From Bradyrhizobium sp. DOA9 (GTDB lineage: Bacteria; Pseudomonadota; Alphaproteobacteria; Rhizobiales; Xanthobacteraceae), in assembly GCF_000617845.2 (NCBI RefSeq), contig NZ_DF820426.1:620001-684000 (forward strand): 64,000 nucleotides of DNA, given 5' to 3'. Positions 17,653-26,910 of this stretch are shown here, piece after piece. The notes beneath the pieces are model-generated. The model made no database searches, was not told the DNA's origin, and saw only the letters and a list, made by a program, of their open reading frames with translations. Position 1 is the stretch's first letter. The number at the start of each line of letters is the position of its first letter. The translations under genes and the position numbers were made by a program.

Positions 17653-18747
17653 TCACATCTTGTACAGGTTGTACAAATTGGCCTCGAAGCTTGCCTCCGC
17701 CACCCTGAACCACGTCACGATGTCCTCGCGGAATTTGCGCCATTCGCCATAGACCTTGCGGAAGTCGGGGTTCTTTTCCACTTCTTCGTCGTAGAGCGCA
17801 AATGCAGCGCGGTATCCGGCCTCCATGATCTCGCGGGAGAACGGCCTGAGCTCGACTCCATTTGCGATCAGCCGCCGCAGCGGCGCCATGTTGCTGGCAT
17901 CGTAATGCGACAGCATGTCCCATGACGCCTCGGCGGCCGCCACTTCGAATGCGCGCTGGTAGCGCGGCGGCAACGCCGACCATGCCTTCGCCCCGGCATA
18001 GAAGGCCAGTTGGCCCGTGCAGTCCCACCAGCCCGGGTAGTAGTAATATTTGGCGACCTTGTTGAAGCCGAGCTTCTCGTCGTCATAGGGGCCGACCCAT
18101 TCGACCGCGTCGATCGTTCCCCGTTCGAGCGCGGCATAGGTATCGCCGCCGGCAATGTTCTGGGGAACGACGCCGAGCCTCGCGACGACGTCGCCGGAGA
18201 TGCCGGGGATGCGCATCTTGAGGCCCTTCAGGTCATTGAGCGTGTTTACCTCGCGGCGAAACCACCCGCCCATCTGCACGCCCGTGCTGCCGCCGGGGAA
18301 GTTCACGACGCCGTACGTCTTGAAGAACTCCCGGAACAGTTCGAGCCCGCCGCCCCGATACATCCAGGACAGGTGCTGACGTGGCGTCATTCCGAACGGC
18401 AGCCCGGTGTCGATCGCAAACGTTTTGTTCTTTCCACTGTAATAGACTGACGCGGTGTGACCTAGCTCAACGGTCTCGCTCTGCACGGCATCGAGCACCT
18501 GCAGGCCCGGTACGATTTCCCCGGGGCCGAACACCTGGATCTGGAAGCCGCCATCCGTCATCTCCGCGACGTTTCTGGCGAGGCGAACGGCGATGCCGTG
18601 GATCGTGTCGAGGGTCTTGGGATAGCTGGACGCGAGGCGCCAGCGGATCGTGGCTCGTTGCGCCCGGGCGACTGACGGAGCGGTCAGTGGCAACAGACCG
18701 GCCGCAGCGGCCCCAACGATGGCTCGACGAGTCTTCATGGTTTCCAT
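17653..18747 (-). CDS. TRAP-transporter substrate-binding protein (DctP family)
   Basis: A 364-residue periplasmic receptor. METMKTRRAIVGAAAAGLLP followed by APSVARAQ is an export signal. The mature part has the DctP features IRWRLASSYPKTLDTIHGIA, the GLKMRIPGISGDVVARLG arginine ligand region and the DAVEWVGPYDDEKLGFNKVA segment, as in 2-oxo-acid/lactate-binding TRAP proteins. No DctQ or DctM membrane subunits are nearby, so it would depend on distant partners. It lies downstream of the TPP-enzyme gene in the same direction (76 bases), which suggests uptake of an oxo acid that this enzyme uses. Its 3' end is duplicated as a fragment at 8700-8832. Confidence 0.88.
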   Translation of the reverse strand: METMKTRRAIVGAAAAGLLPLTAPSVARAQRATIRWRLASSYPKTLDTIHGIAVRLARNVAEMTDGGFQIQVFGPGEIVPGLQVLDAVQSETVELGHTASVYYSGKNKTFAIDTGLPFGMTPRQHLSWMYRGGGLELFREFFKTYGVVNFPGGSTGVQMGGWFRREVNTLNDLKGLKMRIPGISGDVVARLGVVPQNIAGGDTYAALERGTIDAVEWVGPYDDEKLGFNKVAKYYYYPGWWDCTGQLAFYAGAKAWSALPPRYQRAFEVAAAEASWDMLSHYDASNMAPLRRLIANGVELRPFSREIMEAGYRAAFALYDEEVEKNPDFRKVYGEWRKFREDIVTWFRVAEASFEANLYNLYKM

Positions 18748-18822
18748 CCCGGTTGTTTATGATTGTCGTCTGGCTGGATCGGCGGACGGCGCGGCCGGCT
18801 CTCCGGCGCGCCGCCCGCGAAC

Positions 18823-20502
18823 CTAGAGCTTGCGTTCCATCACCGCGTCGAAATTCGTGACGGGTGGAAAGGCTTCCTTGTCGATCACGACGTCGATCAC
18901 GAACGGATCGGAGGCCTTCATGGCGAGGGTCATGGCCGCTGCGAACTCCTCGCGATTGGTCGCGCGCGCCCCTCTTGAACCGAGGGCGATGCCTGCCGCT
19001 GCGAAGTCGACCCTGCCGAAATCGTTGGCTTCCGCGACGACATTGCCGTTCCAGCGGTATTTCTGCTCGTGGTATTCGAAGGCGAGCGCGCTATTGTTCA
19101 TGACGATGATGACGACCGGCAGCCTGTAGCGAACCGCCGTCTCGATGTCGGCCAGATGATAGCCCGCCCCGCCGTCGCCGGTCACGCACACGGTCTTCTC
19201 TGCCCGCGCGATCTGGATACCAAGAGAGGCAGGAAGGGCCCAGCCGAGCGAGCCGACCGCCCGGAAGAACGCATCGTAGCGTAGCGTCGGAAACAGCACG
19301 CCGGTCCAGGCCGCCATGTAGCCGGTGTCCGCGACGAGGGTGATCTCGCTGCCATGGCGGGACAGCTCGTCGAGCACCGTCAGCGGGGAGAGGGCGGCGT
19401 TGCCGGAAGCGGCCGCGAGCTGCTCGCGATGACGTGCGGTCCATCTGATGGCGTCGCCGCGGCAACGCTCGAGCCAGTCGGACGATGTCCGTAGGCGCTG
19501 CTGCTTCACGAGTTCGAGCAGGTCCGTGAGAAAGACCCTGATGTCGGCGCGGACCGCGAGGCGGGGCGCATAGGTGTTGATGAGGGACGCCGGGTCGTGG
19601 TCGATCTGGATCACGGTCGCTCGGCGGCTCGGCAGCGTGTAGCCGTTGGTCGCAAGACCGCCCAGGCGGGTCCCGAGCGCCAGCACGCAGTCGGCGTCCG
19701 CCACCAGCTTGTTCGCGCTCACCGAGGAATAGCGGCCCACGACGCCGCAGAAGTTCGGATGCGACGTCAGAACGGCTGGCTTGCCGCCAGCCGTGGCCAC
19801 GATCGGGATGCCCGTGAGCTCCGACAGCAGCGCAAGCTCGGTCCACGCGCCGGCCAGCCTGACGCCTTCGCCGATGAACAGCACAGGACGCTGCGCGCTC
19901 TTGAGCAAGTCCAGGGCCGAGGCGAGCTCGGCGTCGAGTGGCTTTGCCTTGCTGGCCGTCCGTGCAGACGAAGGTGCCGGCAAGTTCGTGCTTTGTGAGG
20001 CGCCGGGCAGGGCGAAGAAATTCTTCGGCACGTCGAGATGGGTGGGGCCGCAGGTCGGTGTCGCCGCGAGACGAAGCGCCTGGACGACGAGACTCCCGGT
20101 CACCTCGGGGGCGGCGGCCGCGCCATTCCACTTCGTGACCGGCTGGAAGATGACGTGCTGGTCGAGATCCTGGTACTCGTTCATGTGCACGGCATTCGTC
20201 GCGGTCGCGCCCGTCAGTGCGAAGACCGGCGATTGCGCCCAGACCGCATCCGCCAGCGCGGCCGCGACGTTGGCGGCGCCGGGCCCGGCCTGCCCATAGG
20301 CGGGCGCGACGCGGCCGCTCGCCCGTGCGTAGCCGTCGGCCATGTAGACCGCGCTGGGCTCGCTGCGCGCGACCACCATCCGGATTCCGGCGTCTCGAAG
20401 CGCGATCCACAGCGGCTGGTCGCCACCGGTGAGGAGGAAGAAGTTCTCGACGCCTTCGTTCTTGAGCGCCATGGCGATGTCGGCGGCCACGTTGTTCGTC
20501 AT
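18823..20502 (-). CDS. thiamine-diphosphate-dependent enzyme (acetolactate synthase/decarboxylase-like)
   Basis: A 559-residue protein with the three-domain architecture of the ThDP decarboxylase superfamily. The N-terminal Pyr domain has the VARSEPSAVYMADGYARASG Glu, the middle domain is FAD/ADP-like (PVLFIGEGVRLAGAWTEL), and the C-terminal PP domain has the GDGGAGYHLADIETAV…NN cofactor motif. It could be an acetolactate-synthase-like, benzoylformate-decarboxylase-like or oxalyl-CoA-like enzyme. With the adjacent aldehyde dehydrogenase, decarboxylation of a 2-oxo acid to an aldehyde then oxidation is the simplest reading. It is divergent from that dehydrogenase. Confidence 0.85.
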   Translation of the reverse strand: MTNNVAADIAMALKNEGVENFFLLTGGDQPLWIALRDAGIRMVVARSEPSAVYMADGYARASGRVAPAYGQAGPGAANVAAALADAVWAQSPVFALTGATATNAVHMNEYQDLDQHVIFQPVTKWNGAAAAPEVTGSLVVQALRLAATPTCGPTHLDVPKNFFALPGASQSTNLPAPSSARTASKAKPLDAELASALDLLKSAQRPVLFIGEGVRLAGAWTELALLSELTGIPIVATAGGKPAVLTSHPNFCGVVGRYSSVSANKLVADADCVLALGTRLGGLATNGYTLPSRRATVIQIDHDPASLINTYAPRLAVRADIRVFLTDLLELVKQQRLRTSSDWLERCRGDAIRWTARHREQLAAASGNAALSPLTVLDELSRHGSEITLVADTGYMAAWTGVLFPTLRYDAFFRAVGSLGWALPASLGIQIARAEKTVCVTGDGGAGYHLADIETAVRYRLPVVIIVMNNSALAFEYHEQKYRWNGNVVAEANDFGRVDFAAAGIALGSRGARATNREEFAAAMTLAMKASDPFVIDVVIDKEAFPPVTNFDAVMERKL

Positions 20503-20548
20503 TCTGATCCTCCCGCGCGGCCTCGACGATCCGCTGTTAATAATTTAT

Positions 20549-20563
20549 ATAGTACCGTATTAC
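20549..20563. promoter_or_regulatory. candidate GntR operator before ThDP-enzyme gene
   Basis: ATAGTACCGTATTAC lies 47 bases upstream of the ThDP-enzyme start. Its first eleven bases are identical to a site in front of the GntR gene (25654-25668). Confidence 0.5.
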
Positions 20564-20630
20564 GACGTAAGTTATTTTGTCAAACGCGCTTACTCGGGCC
20601 TCATTGCGGCTTGACGTCGTCCGAAAATCA

Positions 20631-20648
20631 ATAATACGATAATACGAT
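20631..20648. promoter_or_regulatory. AT-rich repeated site before aldehyde dehydrogenase
   Basis: Two tandem copies of AATACGAT (20633-20640 and 20641-20648) lie about 33 bases before the gene. They resemble half of the ATATTACGGTACTAT motif found at the other module promoters. Confidence 0.4.
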
Positions 20649-20680
20649 TAAGATAATTTGCTCCCGCGAGGAGGTGCTCC

Positions 20681-22156
20681 GTGAAGAAGTATCAGATGTA
20701 TATCGGGGGGAAGTGGGAGGATCCGGCCTCGGGCGAGTGGTTCGAGACCATGAACCCCTATACTGCGGAGCCCTGGGCACTGATCCCGCGCGGCAACTCC
20801 GAGGATGCGGCGCGCGCCGTCCAAGCGGCGCATCGCGCGATGAACGTCGGGCCATGGCCCAAGCTGAACGCCACGCAGCGCGGCGCCTTGATGCGTAGGC
20901 TGGGTGACCTGATCGCAGCGAATGCCGAGCGGCTCGCCGAGATCGAGGTGCGGGACAACGGCAAGCTGATCAGCGAGATGCGCGGCCAGCTCAACTACAT
21001 TCCGCAATGGTACTATTACTTCGGCGGCCTCGCCGACAAAATTCAGGGCTCGGTCATCCCGATCGACAAGCCCAATATGTTCACCTACACCAAGCACGAG
21101 CCGGTCGGCGTCGTCGTCGGCATCATTCCCTGGAACTCGCCGCTGATGCTGGTGGCCTGGAAGCTCGCTCCGGCGCTGGCTGCCGGAAATACCGTGGTGC
21201 TCAAGCCCTCGGAATTCACTTCCGCATCGCTGCTCGAGATGATGGCGCTGGTCGAGGAAGCGGGCTTCCCGCCGGGTGTCATCAACGTCGTCACCGGCTT
21301 CGGCAACGAGGTCGGGCCGGCGCTGGTCGAGCATCCCCAGGTCGCCAAGGTCGCCTTCACCGGCTCCGATGCCACCGGCCAGAAGATCTACGAGGGCGCG
21401 GCGCGCGGCCTGAAGCGCGTCAGCCTCGAACTCGGCGGCAAGTCGCCCAACATCGTGTTCGACGACGCCAATCTCGACAACGCCGTCAACGGCGCCATCG
21501 CCGGCATCTTCGCGGCGGTCGGGCAGGCCTGCATCGCCGGATCGCGGATGCTGGTGCAGGAATCGGTGCACGACGCCTTCGTCGAAAAGCTGCTGAAGGC
21601 GGCGGCCACGATCAAGATGGGCGATCCCATGCAGAACGAGACCCAGGTCGGGCCCGTCGCCAACCTGCCCCAGTTCGACAAGGTGCTCGCCTACATGGAG
21701 ATCGGCAAGAAGGACGGCGCGCATCTGGCGCTCGGCGGCGACCGCGCCCGCCGGCCGGAATGCGGTAAGGGCCTCTTCGTCGAGCCCACCGTCTTCACCG
21801 GCGTCAAGAACAGCATGCGGATCGCACAGGAGGAGGTGTTCGGCCCGATCCTCTCCGTGATCCCGTTCCGCGACGAGGAGGAAGCCGTCGAGATCGGCAA
21901 CGACATCCTCTTCGGTCTCGCCGCCGGCGTCTGGACGCAGAACATGAAGCGCGCTTACGTGATGGCCGACCGGCTGAAGGCCGGCATGGTCTGGGTCAAC
22001 ACCTACCGCATGGTGAGCTACATGGCGCCGTTCGGCGGCTATAAGCGCAGCGGCCTCGGCCGCGAGAACGGCATCGAGGCCATCAACGAGTACATGCAGA
22101 CCAAGACGGTCTGGATGAGCAGCGGCGACGAGCCTTATCCTTTCGTGCTCCGATAG
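20681..22156 (+). CDS. NAD(P)-dependent aldehyde dehydrogenase
   Basis: A 491-residue ALDH-superfamily enzyme that oxidises an aldehyde to its acid. MKKYQMYIGGKWEDPASGEW is a typical start, behind a GGAGGT site. The cofactor region is GIIPWNSPLMLVAWKLAPAL, the general-base Glu lies in SLELGGKSPNIV, and the catalytic Cys is in AVGQACIAGSRMLVQ near residue 284. The C-terminal PFGGYKRSGLGRENG is standard. It is divergent from the ThDP-enzyme gene, and the two probably act in sequence on a 2-oxo acid. Confidence 0.93.
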   Translation: MKKYQMYIGGKWEDPASGEWFETMNPYTAEPWALIPRGNSEDAARAVQAAHRAMNVGPWPKLNATQRGALMRRLGDLIAANAERLAEIEVRDNGKLISEMRGQLNYIPQWYYYFGGLADKIQGSVIPIDKPNMFTYTKHEPVGVVVGIIPWNSPLMLVAWKLAPALAAGNTVVLKPSEFTSASLLEMMALVEEAGFPPGVINVVTGFGNEVGPALVEHPQVAKVAFTGSDATGQKIYEGAARGLKRVSLELGGKSPNIVFDDANLDNAVNGAIAGIFAAVGQACIAGSRMLVQESVHDAFVEKLLKAAATIKMGDPMQNETQVGPVANLPQFDKVLAYMEIGKKDGAHLALGGDRARRPECGKGLFVEPTVFTGVKNSMRIAQEEVFGPILSVIPFRDEEEAVEIGNDILFGLAAGVWTQNMKRAYVMADRLKAGMVWVNTYRMVSYMAPFGGYKRSGLGRENGIEAINEYMQTKTVWMSSGDEPYPFVLR

Positions 22157-22212
22157 GCCGATCGACACGGGCGATCCCGGGGCGTGAGCCCCAGGATCAA
22201 TTGCCAGTGGAT

Positions 22213-22224
22213 CGTAATATAGTA
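22213..22224. promoter_or_regulatory. candidate GntR operator before amidohydrolase
   Basis: CGTAATATAGTA lies about 80 bases before the amidohydrolase start and shares CGTAATAT with the site ahead of the GntR gene. This is a weaker match than the two sites with ATAGTACCGTA. Confidence 0.35.
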
Positions 22225-22294
22225 GCATAATATTTAAAGAGCCGCAGGACCAACCTGCGGACATCGAGAACGAGGAAACAGGGAGGAGCTCCGC

Positions 22295-23677
22295 ATGAGA
22301 GCAGCATCGGTCGTCGCCTTGGCTATCGCGGGCCTGTGTCTGTCGGGCCTGCCAGGACTGGCGCAAGTGAAGGACGCTTCGAAGGCGGTGGTCCTGAAGG
22401 GAGCCACGCTGATCGACGGGGCAGGGGGAAAGCCGGTTGCCGATTCCGTCCTCGTCATTCGCGACGGACGCATCGCGGCCGCCGGGCCCGCGGCAGCGGT
22501 GAAGGTGCCGTCCGGCGCCGAGGTGGTCGACCTCAAGGGCAAGACCATCATGCCCGGCATGATCTCGGATCATTCCCATGTCGGCATCGTCAGGGGCCTC
22601 AAGGCAAGCCCGGACAACTACAATCGCGACTACATCCTGTCCCAGCTACGGCAATGGGAGGCCTTCGGCGTCACCACGATCGCGTCGCTGGGTCTGAACG
22701 CGCCCGAGTTCTACGATCTGCGCGCGGAGCTGCATGCGGGCAAGGCGCCGGGGGCGGACATCTTCGGCGCGGACCGCGGCATCGGTGTCGCCATGGGCGC
22801 GCCGCCGGTGGCGATCGTACCGGTCGGGCCCAGCCAGATCTATCGCCCGGACACGCCGGACGCCGCGCGCGAAGCCGTCAGGGAAATGGCCCGACGCAAG
22901 ACCGACCTGGTCAAAATCTGGCTCGACGATTTCGGCAAGCTGCTGCCGGTGAAGGTGAAGCCGGAGGTCTACGCCGCCGCGGTGGAGGAGGCCCACAAGA
23001 ACAAGCTTCGCGTCGCCTTCCACATCAACGATCTCGAAGACGCCCAGGCTGCTCTGAAGGCGGGTGCGGACATCCTGGCGCACGGCATTCGCGACAAGGA
23101 GGTTGATCCGCCGACGATCGCGCTGATGAAGAGGAATGCGGCCTGGTACGTTCCGACGCTGGCGCTCGACGATTCCAACTTCATCTTCGCCGACAAGCCG
23201 CAGGTGTCGGCCGATCCGTTCGTGAACAGGGCGCTCGATCCCGCCGTGAAGACGCAATTGGAGGATCCGGCATGGCAGCAGAAGGTCCATGACGCTCCCG
23301 GCTCGGAACGCGCCCGCAAGGCGCTGGCGATGAACCAGAAGAATCTGATGACGCTCTACAAGGCCGGCATCGGCATCGGGTTCGGATCGGATTCCGGCGT
23401 CGGACTGCGGTTCCCCGGCGTTGCCGAACATCGCGAGCTCGACCTCATGGTCGAGGCCGGCCTGACGCCGATGCAGGCCTTGACGATCGCGACCAGTAGC
23501 GCGGCCAAGCTGCTCAAGCTAAACGATCGCGGGGTGCTGCAGGCCGGCAAGCTCGCCGACCTGATCGTGCTCGACGCCGATCCCTCGGCCGACATCGCCA
23601 ACGTTCACAAGATCTCGGCGGTCTGGCATCGCGGCAAGCCCGTCGCGGGGCCGATCGCGACGTTCGCGCAGCGCTGA
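22295..23677 (+). CDS. exported amidohydrolase (imidazolonepropionase-like)
   Basis: A 460-residue metal-dependent hydrolase with an N-terminal export signal (MRAASVVALAIAGLCLSGLP ending GLAQ). The amidohydrolase frame is clear: the metal-site strand IMPGMISDHSHVG, LVKIWLDDF with the bridging-Lys-like residue, AFHIND, ILAHGIRD, and FGSDSGVGLRF with the final Asp. ADLIVLDADPSADI closes the barrel, as usual. Periplasmic members act on amides, cyclic amides or lactones. It lies between the aldehyde dehydrogenase and a Bug binding protein, so it may prepare the substrate in the periplasm. Confidence 0.87.
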   Translation: MRAASVVALAIAGLCLSGLPGLAQVKDASKAVVLKGATLIDGAGGKPVADSVLVIRDGRIAAAGPAAAVKVPSGAEVVDLKGKTIMPGMISDHSHVGIVRGLKASPDNYNRDYILSQLRQWEAFGVTTIASLGLNAPEFYDLRAELHAGKAPGADIFGADRGIGVAMGAPPVAIVPVGPSQIYRPDTPDAAREAVREMARRKTDLVKIWLDDFGKLLPVKVKPEVYAAAVEEAHKNKLRVAFHINDLEDAQAALKAGADILAHGIRDKEVDPPTIALMKRNAAWYVPTLALDDSNFIFADKPQVSADPFVNRALDPAVKTQLEDPAWQQKVHDAPGSERARKALAMNQKNLMTLYKAGIGIGFGSDSGVGLRFPGVAEHRELDLMVEAGLTPMQALTIATSSAAKLLKLNDRGVLQAGKLADLIVLDADPSADIANVHKISAVWHRGKPVAGPIATFAQR

Positions 23678-23754
23678 CGAGGACGGGCGGCGACGGCGCG
23701 CCCTGCGCCGCCGCTGTTTCCGGCTCCGCGTCTCTATCGTCTCGGGAGAAAACC

Positions 23755-24723
23755 ATGGGAAACCTCACTCGACGCGCCGTGATTGCCGGTGCACTCGCCA
23801 TGCCGTTCGTTGCCAGGGCCGAGGAATGGCCCGCGGGCCAGATGAAGCTGATCGTCCCGTTCCCCGCCGGCGGAACGCTGGACGCCATCGCGCGTCTGGT
23901 CCAGCCGGGCCTGCAGCAGCGGCTTGGCGCGACGATCATCATCGAGAACCGTCCCGGTGCTGCGGGCAGCATCGGCGCGGCGGCGGTGGCAAAGTCGCCG
24001 CCGGACGGCCGGACCTGGCTGTTCGTCTTCGACACGCACGCCACCAATCCGGTGATGCAGCCAGGCCTTCCATTCAACTCCGAGACCGATCTCGATCCGG
24101 TGATGCTGGTGGGAACGGCTCCGAACATCATCGCGTGCCAGCCGTCACGACCGTATCAGACGCTGGCCGAGCTGATCGCTGCCTCGAAAGCGAAGACCGG
24201 CGGCTTTACATACGCCTCGGCCGGCACGGCCAGCCTGGGGCATCTGACCATGCTGGCCCTTGCCAAACGCTCCGGCGCGCAGTGGACGCACGTGGCCTAC
24301 AAGGGGGGCGCTCCCGCCGTCAACGATGCGATCGCCGGGCATGTCGACATGATCATCGCCTCGAGCGCGGTGATCAACAGCCAGATCGAGGCCAGGATGC
24401 TGCGTCCCCTGGCCCAGACCGGAGCGACGCGGCACCCGACTCTGCCCGATGTGCCGACGCTCGTTGAAAGCGGCTATCCCGATCTGGCGGCGACACCCTG
24501 GTGGGCACTGTACGCGCCGGGAAAAACCCCAAAGCCGATGATCGAGCGTTTTCACGCCGAGATGAGCGCTATGCTGAGGGAGCAAAACGTCGCGGACAAG
24601 ATCAAGGCCATGGGGCTGACGATTGTCGCCAGCGACCCGGACTACATGCGGAACTTCTACACCGAGCAAGCCCAGACCTGGGGGCAGGTCGTCCGCGACA
24701 ACGGCCTTCGCGAAGGCGGATGA
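23755..24723 (+). CDS. Bug-family (TctC-like) periplasmic solute-binding protein
   Basis: A 322-residue receptor. The N-terminal signal MGNLTRRAVIAGALAMPFVA carries a twin-Arg-like pair. The family motifs are LIVPFPAGGTLDAIARLV, IIENRPGAAGSIGAAAVA and THVAYKGGAPAVNDAIAGHV. It is the second such protein in the window, and its sequence differs from the one at 7506-8492. It follows the amidohydrolase by 77 bases in the same direction. No TctA/TctB gene is nearby. Confidence 0.9.
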   Translation: MGNLTRRAVIAGALAMPFVARAEEWPAGQMKLIVPFPAGGTLDAIARLVQPGLQQRLGATIIIENRPGAAGSIGAAAVAKSPPDGRTWLFVFDTHATNPVMQPGLPFNSETDLDPVMLVGTAPNIIACQPSRPYQTLAELIAASKAKTGGFTYASAGTASLGHLTMLALAKRSGAQWTHVAYKGGAPAVNDAIAGHVDMIIASSAVINSQIEARMLRPLAQTGATRHPTLPDVPTLVESGYPDLAATPWWALYAPGKTPKPMIERFHAEMSAMLREQNVADKIKAMGLTIVASDPDYMRNFYTEQAQTWGQVVRDNGLREGG

Positions 24724-24756
24724 GCAGTCCGGCATTCCGGCCGGACGAGGCGGCCG

Positions 24757-25575
24757 CTACACCGTCACGCGTCCGACCGGATTATTGGGGGCCACGTCGC
24801 GGCGCGGCCGTCCCCGGGGGCGTTTCGCCCGAAGCGCGGCCTCGGCGTCCAGCGCGGCCTGGTGTGCCGCGGCCGCTTCGAGCTGCTCAAGCATCTTGAG
24901 CGTCGCCTTCGCACCCATGTTGACGTGGTTGACCGCCGCCTGCCACGCCGCCTGCGGCTTCCCGGCAATGATCGCATCGATGATCGCATGGACCTCGACG
25001 GCATTCTCTTTCAGCCGCTCCGGTTGCGACAGGACGATCGGACGCAGATAGCTCAATCGGGCGCGGATGACGCTCACGAAGCCCTTGACGACGCTGTTCG
25101 AGGACACGCTCATCAGGAATTCGTCGAGCACGTTCTTGCATTCCAGCACCTTGGCGATGCTGCCCGACTTGAAGGCACGGTCCAGGTCCCGCTTCACTTT
25201 TTGCAGTTCCCTGGTCTGAGCTTCCGTAATCTTCTCGGCGGCGCTCCTCGCGGTCAGGCCTTCCAGCATGGCCCTGACCTCGTAGTGCTGCCGCGCTTCG
25301 TCGGGCGACACGCGGGCTACGACGGGCCCCTGGTTGGGGATGTTGTCGACAATGCCCTCGGCCTCGAGCTGCCGCAGAGCTTCGCGCACCGCCGTCCTGC
25401 TGACCCCCGTCCATGCGCAGAGCTCGCCTTCTTTCAACCGCTCGCCCGGTTGGAAGCGGCCGTCGATGATCGCGGTCCGCAGATTGCTCGCAACCTGTTG
25501 CCTGAGCGGTGCAGCCGTGACCGGCACACGCTGAACTTTGGAGCTCGTCACCCAGTACCCCTTGTGGCTAGGCAA
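24757..25575 (-). CDS. GntR-family (FCD type) transcriptional regulator
   Basis: A 272-residue protein with an N-terminal winged helix (ELCAWTGVSRTAVREALRQL) and a C-terminal FCD effector domain (EVRAMLEGLTARSAAEKI; CKNVLDEFLMSVSSNSVV). The tail KRPRGRPRRDVAPNN is an unusual basic AT-hook-like extension. It converges on the Bug gene. The same motif lies in its own promoter (25654-25668) and ahead of the ThDP-enzyme gene, so it is the likely regulator of the 17.6-25.6 kb module. Confidence 0.85.
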   Translation of the reverse strand: MPSHKGYWVTSSKVQRVPVTAAPLRQQVASNLRTAIIDGRFQPGERLKEGELCAWTGVSRTAVREALRQLEAEGIVDNIPNQGPVVARVSPDEARQHYEVRAMLEGLTARSAAEKITEAQTRELQKVKRDLDRAFKSGSIAKVLECKNVLDEFLMSVSSNSVVKGFVSVIRARLSYLRPIVLSQPERLKENAVEVHAIIDAIIAGKPQAAWQAAVNHVNMGAKATLKMLEQLEAAAAHQAALDAEAALRAKRPRGRPRRDVAPNNPVGRVTV

Positions 25576-25653
25576 AATTCAATCGCACGATGGAAAATTG
25601 TTGTCCGACGAGCTCGCCAAAAGAGACGAGCGTTCGGCACCTGCACGCACGGC

Positions 25654-25668
25654 ATAGTACCGTAATAT
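25654..25668. promoter_or_regulatory. candidate GntR autoregulatory operator
   Basis: ATAGTACCGTAATAT lies about 80 bases upstream of the GntR start. It shares eleven identical bases with the site before the ThDP-enzyme gene. Confidence 0.5.
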
Positions 25669-25832
25669 GGTCGATACGTGCAATCTGTCGAGGGGAGCGT
25701 CAAGCAGCGGATGTGTACTACTCAGTGCTATTTACTTTCCGCGCCGTCTTCGCTACGTGCTTTGCAGGCACAACTCCTTCTCCCATGACGCCGGTCCGGC
25801 GAACGTAACCGAGGTGCACGAATGGAGAGGTG

Positions 25833-26499
25833 ATGAGGGCGAAGGCTCTCCGGCGCGCCGTTCGCACCGGCCGTCCCCCTAAGGAGTTTGCCGCCGAAGT
25901 CGACGAGCGGATCTTCAATGCTGCGCGCGAACTGGTCCTGGCGCACGGCCTCGCCGGCGCTAGCGTCGCGGAGATCGCCAGTTTTGCTCATGCGAGCAAG
26001 GGAACGATCTACGCGCGGTTTCCCACAAAGGAAGCTCTGTTCGCTGCGATTGCGATCCGTAACTCGGAAAAAGTGCGCCTGGGATACGAGAACGCGCCAT
26101 CGCTGGGCGCTACGATCGAGGAGCGGCTCACGGCCCCGGCAATGAGATCCTCAAGCACGTGCTGGCTGCGGACAGCATCAATTTCCTGCGTTGGCAGTTG
26201 CAGAAGCGCCATTTCCCTGGCCTCGCCAAGGTCGGACGCTTGATGCGCGAACGCGGCCCCCATCATGCCGCCACCATCTTGCGGGATGTGTCCCGGTCGA
26301 AGCGGGACGGTCTACATGCAGCCTTCGCTCCGGAACGTCTGACCAAGACCGCCCAGTTCTTCCTCGAGCTTGTGGTCGCGCCGCTGCTGCTGCGGGCGTG
26401 ATGGGGAAGATCCGAAGTCGCTGAGAGCGTGGATCCGCACGCATGTGGCGGAGAGCGTTGCGTTTCCTGGCAGCCTGCCGCAGCGGCGAGGCCGGTTGA
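25833..26499 (+). pseudogene. TetR-family regulator (AefR-like), three frameshifts
   Basis: The first ~95 residues are normal TetR (AARELVLAHGLAGASVAEIA, ASKGTIYARFPTKEALFAAI). The frame then shifts near 26125, and the protein continues as LAADSINFLRWQLQ…KVGRLMRERG in a second frame to about 26400. It moves to a third as MGEDPKSLRAWIRTHVAESV, and a further shift gives FLAACRSGEAG and a stop at 26497-26499. Every part fits one TetR/AefR-like protein of ~220 residues, so this is a broken gene. Such regulators usually control RND efflux pumps, and a scrap of one follows. Confidence 0.8.
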
Positions 26500-26628
26500 G
26501 AGCGAGCGACCGCTTGTCGTCATCCAACGCGGCAGGCCTCGATTGTCGGGCGGCGGAATCATTTTCCCGCGCCGATGCGGGCAGGCCGTGGTCAGCCGCG
26601 TCGTTGCAGGCCTCTCATGTTTCTGCCC

Positions 26629-26910
26629 AGCAACGAGCTGCGCGCGGAGGGAAAGAACCGCAGCAAGGCCATCATCGAGGCGGTGACGATTAGGCTTCGG
26701 CCGATTCTGATGACGACGGCGGCGATGGTTCTGGGGTCCTGCCGCTGGTCACTGCGAGCGGCGCGGGCGTGGTGTCCCGCTACAATATGGGGCTCCTGAT
26801 CGCCACGGGCCTGTCGATCGGAACGCTGTTCCCGCTGTTCGGTCGTGCCCGTCCCCTACGTCCTCATCGCCCATCGGGGCGAGGCCGGTGCCGCCGGGGA
26901 GATGAGCTGA
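26629..26910 (+). pseudogene. C-terminal remnant of an RND (AcrB-type) efflux pump
   Basis: Piecewise translation gives NELRAEGKNRSKAIIEA and TIRLRPILMTTAAMVLG. After a one-base shift come VLPLVTASGAGVVSRYNMG and LLIATGLSIGTLFPLF, and after another shift VVPVPYVLIAHRGEAGAAG ending at a TGA (26908-26910). This is the conserved last ~95 residues of AcrB/MexB-like transporters. The bulk of the pump gene is gone. Together with the broken TetR gene it records a deleted efflux locus. Confidence 0.8.

Noticed and set aside
20648..22579. 643-codon minus-strand frame
   Set aside because: It is the mirror of the aldehyde dehydrogenase and the amidohydrolase start; its His/Asp/Ala-rich text has no fold.
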